A stretch of DNA of 64,000 nt from Leptobrachium leishanense (GCA_009667805.1 CM019063.1:357526113-357590112), one strand, 5' to 3'. Shown: positions 10,783 to 22,701, counted from the stretch's first letter. Notes: generated by a model not told the origin, from the letters alone. Translations and numbers: made by a program.

Positions 10783-11500
10783 AATATAGAATATTTGATA
10801 CAGTCCTAACCTCAACATTTGAGGGCTGGGATTTAGGGGTTATTATTGCAGAGGATCTAAGGGTAAGTAGTCAATGTAATAGAGCAGCAGGAAATGCTGG
10901 CAGAATGCTTGGTTGTGTAGGGAGAGGTATTAGCAGTAGGAAAAGAGAAGAGCTCATGCCACTGTACAGAGCACTGGTGAGACCTCGCTTGGAGTACTGT
11001 GTGCAGTACTGGAGACCATATCTCCGTAAGGATATAGACACCTTAGAGAGAGTTCAGAGAAGGGCTACTAAAATGGTGTATGGCTTGAAGGAGAAAAGTT
11101 ACCAGGAAAGGCTTAATGATCTTAACGTGTATAGCTTGGAAAAAAGACGAGATAGAAACATTTAAATACGTAAAGGGAATCCACAAGGTAGAGGAAGGGA
11201 GTATATTTAAAAGGAAACAAAGTAGCAAAACAAGAGGACGTAGTTTTAGATTAAAGGGGCAAAGGTTTAAAAGTAACATCAGGAAACATTATTTCACTGA
11301 GAGGGTGGTGGATACATGGAAGAGCCTTCCAGCAGAAGTGGTAGAGGCTAAAACAATGATTGAATTTAAACAGGCATGGGATAGGCATAAGGCTATCCTA
11401 AACAAAAGATAAATCCAGGTAAAGTATCCATGTAATTGGGCAGACTAGATGGGCCAAAAGGTTCTTATCTGCCGACATTTCTATGTTTCATTCCATCCCA
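10783..11500 (+). mobile_element. CR1-clade LINE, 5'-truncated 3' end
   Basis: 10905-11165 encodes the end of the reverse transcriptase region (LVRPRLEYCVQYW, LERVQRRATKMV, YSLEKRR). After a frameshift the frame continues at 11116-11412 (TRGRSFRLKGQRF, VVDTWKSLPAEVVEA) to a stop at 11410. The 3' tail GGGCAGACTAGATGGGCC followed by TTCTTATCTGCCGACA is shared with 26472-26672. Non-functional. Confidence 0.85.
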
Positions 11501-11654
11501 GCAACGTTACAGCCTTTTCCACAGCCGCTTTGAATTGCAACCTGGACAAAATTGGTTCCATCCTCATGCCTCAAAAAACATATAGCCGTTTGCAGGAGCC
11601 GCCTCCAAATAACCTCTTACATAACACCAGGCATACCTCCATTTAACCTCTGTA

Positions 11655-11900
11655 TTACGCTCCAGTCTTTGTGTAATATACCCTCCCCCCCTCTAAGTAA
11701 TGGATTCCTTTTGTTTTACATGCTTCTGTCAGCCCCTGGACAGGAACCCCTACGTTACAGCCTCGTTCCTCGAATGCCCTCTGGGTTAAGCTAAATGGGG
11801 ACTTCTCTAAAGGACCAGCCATTCTACCTAACAGCACCTCCTTCCCCCACTTTTCTCTCAATATTTCTGGCAGTTCATATGCTGATTTCAACTGCTTTAC
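11655..11900 (-). pseudogene. Possible DIRS/Ngaro reverse transcriptase fragment
   Basis: The minus strand reads YELPEILREKWGKEVLLGRMAGP, close to the pattern (E)-x-x-L-G-R-[IM]-A-G-P that opens many DIRS-group reverse transcriptases, then loses similarity. With the SGNH fragment upstream this could be one decayed tyrosine-recombinase element split by the CR1 insertion. The alternative is chance similarity. Confidence 0.4.
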
Positions 11901-12000
11901 TTTCCTACCCCCTTCGCTTCACCCCTAATCAGTATCTTGAAGCCTTCCATAAAAAACCCTTACTCCATTCTCCTTATCCTCCATCTTAAGGCTCGCCAGC

Positions 12001-13765
12001 CCTGGAATCCTTTACCAAGTCTTTAACCCACGTCTACCAATGAAACGGTTTCTTGCTTAGTATATTAATCTATAGGCCCGAAGTTAAGTCAACCTACCCA
12101 AAATAGTGAAACAGCATTTGCTAACATACAAAATCACTGTTTAGTTGATAAGTCTCTTCAGAAATTATAACAGACACATTTAGATGTGTATTTGGTTAGT
12201 AATTGTTATATTCATAAGTCTGGCAGAAACCATCTGGATTAATTTAGTTGCGCAAATGTAAGTTTAAACAGATTATACAGTTATTGCTGCTGCACTTCCT
12301 CATTGACAGCAGACCATGTGACTTTTTGAGGTTTAAGATGGCTGCCAGCCATGTGGTCACTGATTACCTATGTTTATAATATCATACAGACTATACATAT
12401 AATAAGGTTTGATCAAGTATGACAAAGTGAAGCAAATATCAACGAGCATATTCTAGCTAAAAATGCAAATCACTATAACGGGTAAATTAGTGCGAATTTA
12501 ACCAAATAGATTACACACACACATACAGTATAATGTCAAAATAGAGACAAATTCACAGAATTAATACACTTAATACTTATCCACTCCCAGGCTTTCTTAT
12601 GATGATGGTACGAGTGGGAAAGATGAGGGAGTTGTTGCTCATGTTTCCTCCATTTCGGAGATAAGTCTCTCCTCTCCCTCAATAAAGACAAAGTTAGCGT
12701 TCTGAAATAATTATTTACTCACACTGTAGCAAGTGCGCAATAAAGATTGTACATTACTGCTGTGTCACTTCAAAAATTGCCTCAATTAGTATAGTGAACT
12801 TAAATACAGTATACAAATGAGTTTATTCATCAACTTATTGCTTAGCTCTTGGAGTTACTTTATTTCACATACACCCAGGTGAGACAACCCCCCTCCCTTC
12901 CAGAATACATTACAGATAACAAAATGGCTCCAGCCACTGGACAATAGAAAAGCTCCAGTCACTGGACAATAGAAATAAGTCATCACAATGGAATGTTTAC
13001 CCTTGCTTCTCTAAACAGTGTGCTTAGGGAAACCCAGGATGTTAGAGTGCAAGCTCTTGAGCAAGGGGCCTCTTCTACTGTTTAATGAGTGCAAAATATA
13101 GCAACTTATAACTGTAACATACAGATACACACTTTGACAACAGCATAGCACATCACACAACACTCTACACTATATACAGAGACAATAAACTAATACTTGC
13201 AAATAAACATTGGGGCGGATGTTTTATCACAGGTTGCTTTGTATGCTTCCGGCCTGTTCAGTACAAAAATGACTGCAGCTCATTAAAATGTATCGATTTT
13301 GGAGTGCTATTTGGTGCTAAAACACCCACTATTCATGTGCGTGATTCTTAAAATTGACCGTCAGTCATTTACTAGAGTGAGCACTTCAACTATAAAGGCA
13401 CAGCAATCTTCAGAAACAGGCAAAATTACTGAAACCCAAATGCACCTAATAACATACAAAACAACAAATCACTGAATTCTGGCCGAGTTATACCAGAACC
13501 ATTAACCTATTCATAATTACTATCACGCAGATACTACACTAAATTAACAAGGGAATACAGTATTGCAAAGTGTAACGAATATCAAAAGCATCTACTAAAT
13601 AAAACCTGCAAATCAATACAATGGAAAACCTGCACCTATTTATCCAAGTAATAATAGAACTAGGAATATATATATATTTAGCAGACTATAATAATAGGGA
13701 ATATATAACGGATTGATACAGCCAGTTATACTTGATGGTGATGGTAAAATGGAGTTGGCTGTCCA
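12001..13765. other. No gene recognised
   Basis: AT-rich DNA with no convincing frame. A CAATAAAGACAAAG stretch near 12680 could be a decayed polyadenylation site of an LTR, but nothing else supports it. Confidence 0.4.
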
Positions 13766-13980
13766 AAAAGACAGAGGTTAGACTGATTTCATCTGTCCTT
13801 TGCTTACCCTTTTCTATTACCCCTGGCCCTCCCCTTTCTGTTATCTGCCCCCGAGACCCAATCCCAGCGATAATCCTGAAACAAAAGGGGAACTATTGTA
13901 ACTCCTCCCAACTTTCTACTCTTTTCTTTAAACCGGGAACATGCTTAAACCTCTTCGTTCCCATTCAGTCTCTCATCAGT
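13766..13980. repeat. Second copy of 9190-9412
   Basis: See 9190-9412; same orientation, a few substitutions. Confidence 0.75.
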
Positions 13981-14030
13981 ATTGACGCTAGGGGTTATTC
14001 CCAGGTAGCGCTCTTTCACCGGGAGCTGCG

Positions 14031-14222
14031 ATGCACAGTATGCCGGGGGCTGCGATGCACAGTATGCCGGGGGCTGCGATGCACAGTATGCCGGGGGCTG
14101 CGATGCACAGTATGCCGTGGGCTGATATACACAGTATGCGGGTGTGCGATGCACAGTATGCCAGGGCTGATATGCACAGTATGCGGGTGTGCAATGCACA
14201 GTATGCTGGGGTTGCAATGCAC
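14031..14222 (+). repeat. 24-bp minisatellite, locus 3
   Basis: Eight units of about 24 bp, core GATGCACAGTATGCCGGGGGC. The first four are nearly identical and later ones shorten and diverge. Open frames on both strands are by-products. Confidence 0.9.
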
Positions 14223-15354
14223 AGTGATGGTAGGCTAGTGCAGAAACTAGAAGTATTGGAGTCTAGGAGTGATCTCCATGGAAGGAAGGAAGAGGCAGAG
14301 AGAGGACTGGTCCTGGGAATCACCCCCCCCCCCCCCGCAGCTCTACCTCTGATCTCATTCGGCAGGGGAGGGAGACATTAACTAAGAGAGTGGGGTCACA
14401 GAGAGGTCATAGAGATGTGTGACAGAGAGGGGGGTCACAGTGAGCGAAGGGTGAGAAAGCGAGGGAGACTACTAATTCACACAGCACATTACTGTGAGTT
14501 TCATTGTTGTTGAGCTCTGTGACACGCTCATACACACTGCACATTACTGCGTTTTATTGCTGTGGAGCTCTGACACGTTCATACACAACGAACATTACTG
14601 CGTTTTATTGCTGTGGATGCGCTCTGTGATGTGCTCATCTGTGAATAGATTAACCATTACTTTTCTATAGGACAATTTTGCTGCCGCTGAAGGTCACCAA
14701 ATTGCGGCGAACTGCACTGTATTGCACCGTCAGTTCGCCAGTATTTGGTGAATTGACAGTTTAGTGAATAGACAAACTGCCAAGAAATTGCACCATTAGG
14801 TGATATTCACTGTTCGGTGCAATTGGCTGGCAAGTTCGGGGCTTAGTGAATTACCCCTCTTGTTAAAGCACTCACTCCTACATCACTCCCCCAACTACAA
14901 ATCCACTCCTAGTTCACTGCAGCCACCCACATTCATCATTCTCTATAAGACCCATGTGACCCCCCCATTCCCATCACATTCAGTCACTTTCGTTCCTATG
15001 AAAAAAGCAGCCCCACATTTTACCTTGCACCTGACCCCTCAAACACTACAGCCAGCCTTGGGGGCGCAGCAAGCAGTGGCGGACCAACATGTTGCCCCAG
15101 TTCAGTGCCTATCTAGCGGCAATCTGGCGTTTGAACGACAGCGGACTGACAGCTGGCATGCTTTGGACCCCTTTATCTCTTGTACAATGTAACCTAGTAG
15201 GTCAATTTTGTGTCATTGGAAAGGCCCAATCCTTGCCTTTCCAATGAAATCACAAATCACTGGATAATCTGTAAAAAAAAAATATATATATATATAATTC
15301 ACATTTCAATAGTAAAATGAACAATATTGTTGCAATACCTCATTGCTGCACTAC
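14223..15354. other. Repeat remnants, no gene
   Basis: 14480-14640 repeats the AGCTCTGTGACACGCTCATACAC-type unit of 3150-3395. 14660-14860 has self-complementary TTCGCC/GGCGAA segments typical of a short inverted-repeat element. A TATATATA run lies near 15285. No gene seen. Confidence 0.5.
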
Positions 15355-15359
15355 CTTCT

Positions 15360-16514
15360 TGACACATTTTGGCCCTGCCCCCTGGTGGTGGGAGTAGGGA
15401 GTCCTCAATTCAATGGATTTCAGGCTCAGGCACTGCAGACCATCTCTCGTGGGATGATAGTCTGCTGTCACATGACCTGCTCAGCCCTATATATAGGGCC
15501 AGCAGTACACTTGATCCTTGTATCAGGATAGGTCTATACCTATCGAGTACCTGCTCCCTGGAGATATTATTCTGTGTGATTCTGTGCATGGTCCTCTGGC
15601 TTTGGTTTCTGGTATATTCTCATGTCTGTCCCCTGGAGTTATATTTCTGTATTTATCATGTATGACCCGGCTTGGCTTCTTGGATCTGTCTTCTGTCTGT
15701 ACCCTGTACCTTGCCTGTATGAGGGCCCTGCTTGTTATTAATCCAGACTGCCTGCTTGACGATTCTTACTCTTATTCCCATTTATGTGTGTATGTTGTAG
15801 TCCGTATTACACAGAGTGTATGTACAGGTCATACCGCATGGTCTCTGATTGTGGGTCTGCCCTGCAGGTTGCTGAATCTATCAACCCTTCATGTCAACTG
15901 TCTGGTACTAAGTTTATGTACAGATCATACTGCATGGTCTCTGATTGTGGGTCTGCCCTGCTGGTTGCTATATTCATTGTATCTGCATTTTACATTACCG
16001 AGAGTAAATCTACAGGAGTCTTCTCTTTTGCCAATCCTGCCTGTATGACTACCCTCTCTGGTGCCAACTCGGAATGTACGTTTGACCACGCTCTTGATAA
16101 CCCAAGTTATATATACTTATTGCTACACTATCTTTATGTATAGTTAACTTGACTTCGCTTACTAGACACTTGGTCACGAAATCATTTGCTACTGAGTGGT
16201 ATCTAGTATTCAGTTTCACCTCCCTGACTGGGAGTGCTGGGTGTGGCAGTTCAAACTGCTATAAAATTTGAGTACCTTTTGCTAAACTCATGTTATTCAT
16301 TGTGTCTACCCTCAGCCCTGTAATCTGTATTTAGATCAGAAATCATACAGGGCTCCCCCTTGTGTCTGGCTTCTGCACTGTCTTCTTGTTTCTGAGTTCT
16401 GTAAGGGTGTGCTGGATTCTGCTATATTGCAGCTATCTACTAACCTGCCTCAAAGGCTTCAAATTACACAGAATAAAGGCCCCCCATCACCCTCTATAGG
16501 GGGTTATCGTCACA
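15360..16514 (+). repeat. 5' LTR of the repeat-protein element
   Basis: 1155 bp, TGACACATTTTGGCC to ATCGTCACA. It contains CCCTATATATAGGGCC (TATA box) near 15487 and CAGAATAAAGGCC (polyadenylation signal) near 16460. It holds an extra ~100-bp internal duplication (ATCATACTGCATGGTCTCTG after ATACCGCATGGTCTCTG) absent from the 3' LTR. Confidence 0.88.
15487..15502 (+). promoter_or_regulatory. TATA box in 5' LTR
   Basis: CCCTATATATAGGGCC is preserved in both LTRs (second copy near 20987), about 40-60 bp before the likely transcription start. Confidence 0.6.
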
Positions 16515-17289
16515 TTATCCTGATCCCAAACATATGAAGCTGGCAGGTACGTGTCATATGTTTGATTCTTTACTTGATTTGGTGCTTCCTATGCTGAAGG
16601 AACTGCAGAGGTTAATGAAGGCTCTGGGCCTATCACCTGCTGCGGTTAACGATGCAGCACCACCCAGCACTACTTGCAATCCCATGACTGAGAAATAGAG
16701 AAGTAGGTTGTTTCATCTGTTATTACTGCTAATCCGAGCCACACCATATCTTTTTGTCCTGTAAAGCCATTCAAGCGATCTCCGTTCCATCATAGCTCCA
16801 CTGTACCTACGTCTCACAGTGGAGAGATTGATTCCAATGCTGGCAGTGTACCAATTCTTCCCAAATTTGGCACTGTATCCATGTCCCTCAGTGGAACTGT
16901 GGGTTCCACGTCTTCTATGCAAGTGTACTCTGATAATAGTAAAGAGCCCCCTGCTCCTAGGTTATGCAGTGGGTCAACGTTTCAAAGACCCTGCAATGGG
17001 TTAAGTGTAGCCACAGACGTCCAGAGTGGCAGCAAGGCCACAACTGTTGTGTCAAGCAATAAGTTCACTGTGCCCTCGTCCCACAGTGAGGCTGCAGTGC
17101 CTGTTACTGGCAATGAGAAGCTAGTCCTGTCTGTTACTAGCAATGAGAGGCCAGTCCTGTCTGCTTCTGTTAGTGAGAAGCTAGTCCTGTCTGATATTGG
17201 CAATGAGAAACCATTCCTGTCTGTTAGTGGCCATGAGAAGCCAGTCCTGTCTGCTTCTGTTGGTGAGAAGCCAGTCCTGTCTGGTACTG

Positions 17290-17490
17290 GCTGTGTGCTA
17301 CCAATGACCAATGATGGCTGTGTGCCACCCACGACAGATGATGGCTGTGTGCCACCCACGACCGATGATGGCTGTGTGCCACCCACGACCGATGATGGCT
17401 GTGTGCCACCCATGACCGATGATGGCTGTGTGCCACCCACGACCGATGATGGCTGTGTGCCACCCACGACCGATGATGGCTGAGTGCCAC
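17290..17490 (+). repeat. 27-bp array 1 (GCVPPTTDD)
   Basis: About seven units of GGCTGTGTGCCACCCACGAC plus CGATGAT. The last unit carries the TGA nonsense change. Confidence 0.92.
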
Positions 17491-17672
17491 CCACGATGCC
17501 CGACCCTGGCACAGTGCCAGTGATGCCTAAACCTGGTGCCAAGCCAGTCATGTCTGTTCCTGGTGGGATGACAGTTTTGTATGGTTCTGGCAATAAGAGG
17601 CCAGTTATGTCTCATTCTGCTGATGTGTCTGTGTCTCCTGAATCGGACTACGTACCAGTGTATCCTGTAGCT

Positions 17673-18508
17673 GGCTATAAGCCGCAACACCCAGAGACTG
17701 GCTGTAAGCCGCAACACCCAGAGACTGGCTGTAAGCCGCAACACCCAGAGACTGTCTGTAAGCCGCAACACCCAGAGACTGGCTGTAAGCCGCAACACCC
17801 AGAGACTGGCTGTAAGCCGCAACACCCAGAGACTGGCTGTAAGCCGCAACACCCAGAGACTGGCTGTAAGCCGCAACACCCAGAGACTGGCTGTAAGCCG
17901 CAACACCCAGAGACTGGCTGTAAGCCGCAACACCCAGAGACTGGCTGTAAGCCGCAACACCCAGAGACTGGCTGTAAGCCGCAACACCCAGAGACTGGCT
18001 GTAAGCCGCAACACCCAGAGACTGGCTGTAAGCCGCAACACCCAGAGACTGGCTGTAAGCCGCAACACCCAGAGACTGGCTGTAAGCCGCACACCCAGAG
18101 ACTGGCTGTAAGCCGCAACACCCAGAGACTGGCTGTAAGCCGCAACACCCAGAGACTGGCTGTAAGCCGCAACACCCAGAGACTGGCTGTAAGCCGCAAC
18201 ACCCAGAGACTGGCTGTAAGCCGCAACACCCAGAGACTGGCTGTAAGCCGCAACACCCAGAGACTGGCTGTAAGCCGCAACACCCAGAGACTGGCTGTAA
18301 GCCGCAACACCCAGAGACTGGCTGTAAGCCGCAACACCCAGAGACTGGCTGTAAGCCGCAACACCCAGAGACTGGCTGTAAGCCGCAACACCCAGAGACT
18401 GGCTGTAAGCCGCAACACCCAGAGACTGGCTGTAAGCCGCAACACCCAGAGACTGGCTGTAAGCCGCAACACCCAGAGACTGGCTGTAAGCCGCAACACC
18501 CAGAGACC
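17673..18508 (+). repeat. 27-bp array 2 (GCKPQHPET), about 31 units
   Basis: Near-identical units of AAGCCGCAACACCCAGAGAC plus TGGCTGT. One unit near 18090 lacks an A (CCGCACACCC), shifting the frame. Another near 17755 has GTCTGT for GGCTGT. Homogeneity suggests recent expansion. The long open frames on the other strand are array artefacts. Confidence 0.95.
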
Positions 18509-19258
18509 GGATCCCCTGGATCCCCCGTTGGTCAGGTCTCAACCCAGCAGTGAGACCCTCATGTCTGTTTTGGGCAATGAACCCTTCATGTCTAGTTTGG
18601 GCAATGAGCCCTTCATGCCTGTTTCTGGTGGCGAGCTGCCATACCAGATGCTGGCGAGCTGCTACTCATGACTGTTACTGGCGATATGCCAGTCCTTCCG
18701 GTTACTGGCTATATGCCAACCTTGTCCCATACTAGCAGTGGGACCCTCATGTATGGTTTGGGCGATAAGCCCCTCATGTCTGTTTCTGCTGGCGAGCTGC
18801 CAGTCATACCAGATGCTGGGGAGCTGCCAGTCATGGCTGTTACTGGCAATCAGCCCAGCATGTTACTGGAGATGGTTCAATTGTATCTGATACTGGCAAT
18901 AAACCAGCCTTGTTTATGTCAAGTGGTATAATCACTGTGCGCATGTCCCATAGTGAATCTAATGGTACCCCGCTTTATTCTAGTCCTGAGGAAATCTGGC
19001 AAAGTTATAGAGTGAGATCCAGTCTGACCGGTACTGCACTGTCTAAATCTTGTCCTGTCCGAGGGATATGTACAATCACCTTGTGGGATGTTGTTCCGTG
19101 AAGCACGCATGGCACTCTTCAAGAAATACCCTAATATTTGGAGGTGTTTGGAGGAGGATTCCGACAATTTGAATGGTCCACAATATACTCCTCCAGGTGA
19201 AATTTGTAAAACTGCCAAGGTGCCAGTTGTACCATGTCCTGGCGATGTCCTATGTTCT

Positions 19259-19465
19259 GATGGCGAGCTGCCAGACGTGCCCGATGCTGGCGAGCTGCCA
19301 GACGTGCCCGATGCTGGCGAGCTGCCAGACGTGCCCGATGCTGGCGAGCTGCCAGACGTGCCCGATGCTGGCGAGCTGCCAGACGTGCCCGATGCTGGCG
19401 AGCTGCCAGACATGCCCGATGCTGGCGAGCTGCCAGTCATGCCTGATGCTGGCGAACTGCCAGTC
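19259..19465 (+). repeat. 27-bp array 3 (GELPDVPDA)
   Basis: Seven to eight units of GGCGAGCTGCCAGACGTGCC plus CGATGCT. The last units drift (CAGTCATGCC). Confidence 0.92.
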
Positions 19466-19965
19466 ATGCCCATGTCGAGCTATGAATCAGCTCCGCCCAT
19501 GTTGTGTTGCGAGACAGCTGCGCCCATGTTGAGCTGCGAGGCAGCCATGTCCACGTTGAGCTGCAAGGCAGCTGTGTTCGCGTTGAGTCGCTGGACCACT
19601 GTGCCCATGTCTCACAGTGGGTCCATTGATGCCAGGCCCAGTTGTGGGTTTGAGAAGTCTAAATCTTGTAATACACAGCCAAGTCTGTCCCCACCACTGC
19701 CATGTCGTGTGGGGGGATCGCCAGATCTCGGTCCAGGAGAGGAAGGAAAAAGGTGACCAACCCTAGTCAATCTGGTTCCAATGATGCCACGCTCTGTTAT
19801 GGGTCCAAGGATGCCACACTCCGTTCTGGGTCCAAGGATACCTGGCGCCATGGTAGTGCAACGTCCAGTCTGACTGATGCTAAGACCCTGCTACCCCGTC
19901 ATGGCCCCGAGGGATATGTACAGTCGACTTTTTATGTTGTTGTTCCAGGAGGCGCACTGGGCTAT

Positions 19966-20687
19966 TGTCATGGAACTGGAAACCCCAAGACTTTTATTTT
20001 CCTGGCAAACACCCCAAAAGACACAGACATTTGCCTTGGGAAAGACCTTATGTTCATTTATATTGTGTGGTGTGATTTTAGATGTATTGTAAATTGCTTG
20101 GTTTTAGTTTTAAATTCTCAATCTATTACTGAATGTAAATGTGAATTTAGAGTTGTGTTTTGTGTAGAACGTTAAGAAGTTTGAGTACTGTGTGATTATG
20201 CCAGATGGGTTTTCCTCTTATCTGGTTGCATGTTTGAGCATTCAAGAGTCTGGCTTTAATCTGATCTATTGGAACAATAGATTATGTAAATGATGTGTGA
20301 TATGAAGGCTAAGGAATGTTTATTGTAAATATCTGACATAATGTAATTAGAGTTTTAGTAGCTACATGTTCGTCATTGGGTTTATGCAAATTATGGCTGT
20401 TGGACCTGGGCATAAATAGTGGCATTTTTGTTCGTTAAAAGAGAGCGAGAGAGATTTCTGTTTGAACATGCAGCTTGTCTGGTGTCTGATTCAGGGTACC
20501 CACTCTCACCCTCAGAAGGCACAGAGCGGCCTTCTGGAATTTCAAAAAGGCTCCAGGGCAGAAGATCAGAAGCAGATGGGTCAAGCTGCTTGAGGCGCTG
20601 AGGATGGCGCTCCCAGTAGCCGGGCTGACCGCAACGAGGGGGTGTCTGGAGAGCCAGGACAGGTGGAAGGAGTGTGTTCCCATCACA
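19966..20687 (+). mobile_element. Solo LTR, family X, copy 2
   Basis: 722 bp, TGTCATGGAACTGG to CCCATCACA, flanked by GCTAT at 19961-19965 and 20688-20692. It is homologous to 4029-4756 and shares the ATGCAAAT octamer (near 20388). It interrupts the repeat-protein frame: the reading EAHWA before it continues after it (IEKNPHRRRFKED). Confidence 0.85.
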
Positions 20688-20859
20688 GCTATGATCGAGA
20701 AGAACCCTCATAGACGGAGGCGTTTCAAGGAAGATTTGGACGACCGAGTCTGATTTGGAACCTAATGAGTACTGATGACTATTGGTCGTATCTGGTTTCG
20801 ATCCATCATCTGCCGAGTTTTTTGTTAGGTGCCCAGAGGTCATCCGTAAGTGGGGGTTA

Positions 20860-21895
20860 TGTCACATTTTGGCCATGCCCCCTGGTAGTGGGAGCAGGGA
20901 GTCCTCAGTAAAATGGATTTCAGGCTCAGGCACTGCAGACCATCTCTCGTGGGATGATAGTCTGCAGTCACCTGACCTGTTCAGCCCTATATATAGGGCC
21001 AGCAGTACACTTGATCCTTGGATCAGGATGGCCTATACCTATCGAGTACCTGCCCCCTGAGATATTATTCTGTATATGTGATTGTGTATGACCCTCTGGC
21101 TTTGGTTTCTGGTATATTCTCACGTCTGTCCCCTGGAGTTATATTTCTGTATTTATCGTGTATGACCTGGCTTGGCTTCTTGGATCTGTCTTCTGTCTGT
21201 ACCCTGTACCTTGCCTGTATGAGGACTCCACTTGTTATTAACCCAGACTGCCTGCTTGACGATTCTTACTCTTATTATTCCCATTTATGTGTGTATGTTG
21301 TACTCTGTATTACACAGAGTGTATGTACAGATCATACCGCATGGTCTCTGATTGTGGGTCTGCCCTGCAGGTTGCTGAATCTATCAACCCTTCATGTCAA
21401 CTCTCTGGTACTAAGTCTATGACTACCCTCTCTGGTGTCAACTCGGAATGTATGTTTGACCACGCTCTTGATAACCCAAGTTTTATATATACTTCTTGCT
21501 ACACTATCTTTGTGTATAGTTAACTTGACTTTGCTCAGACACTTGGTCACAAAATCATTTGCTAGTGAGTGGTATCTAGTATTCTGTTTCACCTCCCTGA
21601 CTGGGAGTGCTAGGTGTGGCAGTTCAAACTGCTATAAAATTTGAGTACCTTTTGCTAAACTCCTGTTATTCATTGTGTCTACCCTCAGCCCTGTAATCTG
21701 TATTTAGATCAGAAATCATACCCAGTACAGGGCTCCCCCTTGTGTCTGTCTTCTGCACTATCACTCTTGTTTCTGAGTTCTGTAAGTGTGTGCTGGATTC
21801 TGCTATATTGCAGCTAACTACTAACCTGCCTCAAAGGCTTCAAATTACACAGCCTAAAGGCCCCCCATCACCCTCTATAAGGGGTGATCGTCACA
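20860..21895 (+). repeat. 3' LTR of the repeat-protein element
   Basis: 1036 bp, TGTCACATTTTGGCC to ATCGTCACA. The TATA box is kept. The AATAAA of the 5' LTR is changed to CCTAAA near 21852. Divergence from the 5' LTR shows an old insertion. Confidence 0.88.
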
Positions 21896-21900
21896 CTTCT

Positions 21901-22194
21901 CATTTCCCATAGCAGCGGAGCGGATGGAGCAATGCGTTATTACGCATTGTTTCATCGAAAACTTATATGGTTATTCAATAAGAGCAGGCCCGTCTTTAAT
22001 ATTGATTGGACCCTGGACAAACATTTTCTTGAGCCCCCCCCAAAAGCCCACCCACCACATAATTTTGCAAACTGGCACAGAAATTGCACCAAACAGTGAG
22101 TTTCCCCGTACGGTGCAATATCGGGGCCATTCGGATCTTCAGAAAGCAGGCAGTTCACCAAATATTGGTGAATTGCCATCAAATGGAGGTAATA
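21901..22194. other. Old dispersed repeat, no gene
   Basis: It includes GCAATATCGGGGCCATTCGG-like text related to 14700-14860. No coding signal. Confidence 0.35.
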
Positions 22195-22360
22195 TCACTG
22201 CTCTATAACTGTGGAGACACAGGTTCGATCCCGGGCCAGAGCACCTCTCCAGTAAGTATCCTTGGGCAAGACACCTAACGGTACATACTCGCCACACAGG
22301 ACATACTTGAAAACGAGAGAATTCACAATGTATTCTTCCTGGTAAAATACTTTCTCAAAA
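22195..22360 (+). mobile_element. tRNA-derived SINE fragment
   Basis: GGTTCGATCCC at about 22222-22232 matches the pol III B box. It is followed by a CCTTGGGCAAGACACCTAAC segment and a tail TTCCTGGTAAAATACTTT. The same parts occur inverted at 39549-39775. The A box is not clear, so this may be 5'-truncated. Confidence 0.65.
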
Positions 22361-22482
22361 ATACAGTGCCTGTTCGGCGGCAGTGTAATACGGTGCCTGT
22401 TCGGCGGCTTTGAAATCCCCCATAGAGAAGCAATGGTTAATTTATTCACATAGAACAGCAGAGAAATGTCAGTGAAATGCAA

Positions 22483-22701
22483 CCATCAATCACTCTCACC
22501 TTACAGTCCTCTCCTCCTGTTTCCAACCCCAACCCTCCTACATTGTGAGTTCCTACGGGAATAGGGCCCTCATCTCCTCCTGTACTGTTTGTCAAATGTT
22601 GTTCAATGTATTGTAACCCTGTCTATACTGTGCTTATTGTACAGCGCTGCGGAATATGCTGGCGCTTTATAAATAAAGAATAATAATAATAATAATAATA
22701 A
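22483..22701 (+). mobile_element. L2-type LINE 3' tail
   Basis: Near-identical to the last ~210 bp of the L2 LINE at 46710-46925 (CACTCTCACCTTACAGTCC to GCGCTTTATAAATAAA) and ends in (TAA)n. AAATGC on each side may be the target duplication. Only the 3' end is present, as is usual for LINE copies. Confidence 0.88.

Larger units (their letters stand above)
16561..20760 (+). pseudogene. Gag-like 9-residue-repeat protein of LTR element, broken
   Basis: It starts near ATGTTTGATTCTTTACTTG (MFDSLLDLVLPMLKELQRL). The frame is lost by 16700 and reopens at 16881-17480, where a TGA replaces a Cys codon (17481-17483). It continues to a one-base deletion near 18090, then changes frame again near 18520 and 18640. 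Throughout, the protein is built of 9-residue repeats: GNEKPFLSV-like, GCVPPTTDD, GCKPQHPET and GELPDVPDA types. Near 19090 and 19940 two related C-terminal segments appear (FREARMALFKKYPN and FQEAHWAI). No catalytic motif. I do not recognise the family; a structural (gag-like) role is a guess from position after the 5' LTR. Confidence 0.6.
15360..21895 (+). mobile_element. LTR element with repeat-protein ORF
   Basis: Two direct LTRs (15360-16514 and 20860-21895) bound a 4.3-kb inside. The element is flanked by CTTCT at 15355-15359 and 21896-21900. A polypurine stretch AAGTGGGGGTTA precedes the 3' LTR. The inside has no recognisable protease, reverse transcriptase or integrase. It codes, with breaks, for a 9-residue-repeat protein and hosts a solo LTR. 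This suggests a non-autonomous element mobilised in trans. No tRNA primer site was recognised after the 5' LTR. Confidence 0.85.

Noticed and set aside
17298..18542. A 414-residue minus-strand open frame
   Set aside because: It lies wholly on 27-bp tandem arrays, where any stop-free unit stays open in a frame. The + strand carries the non-repetitive coding that flanks the arrays.
22215..22240. A tRNA gene
   Set aside because: Only a B-box-like GGTTCGATCCC is present and no cloverleaf can be drawn around it; it fits a SINE head.
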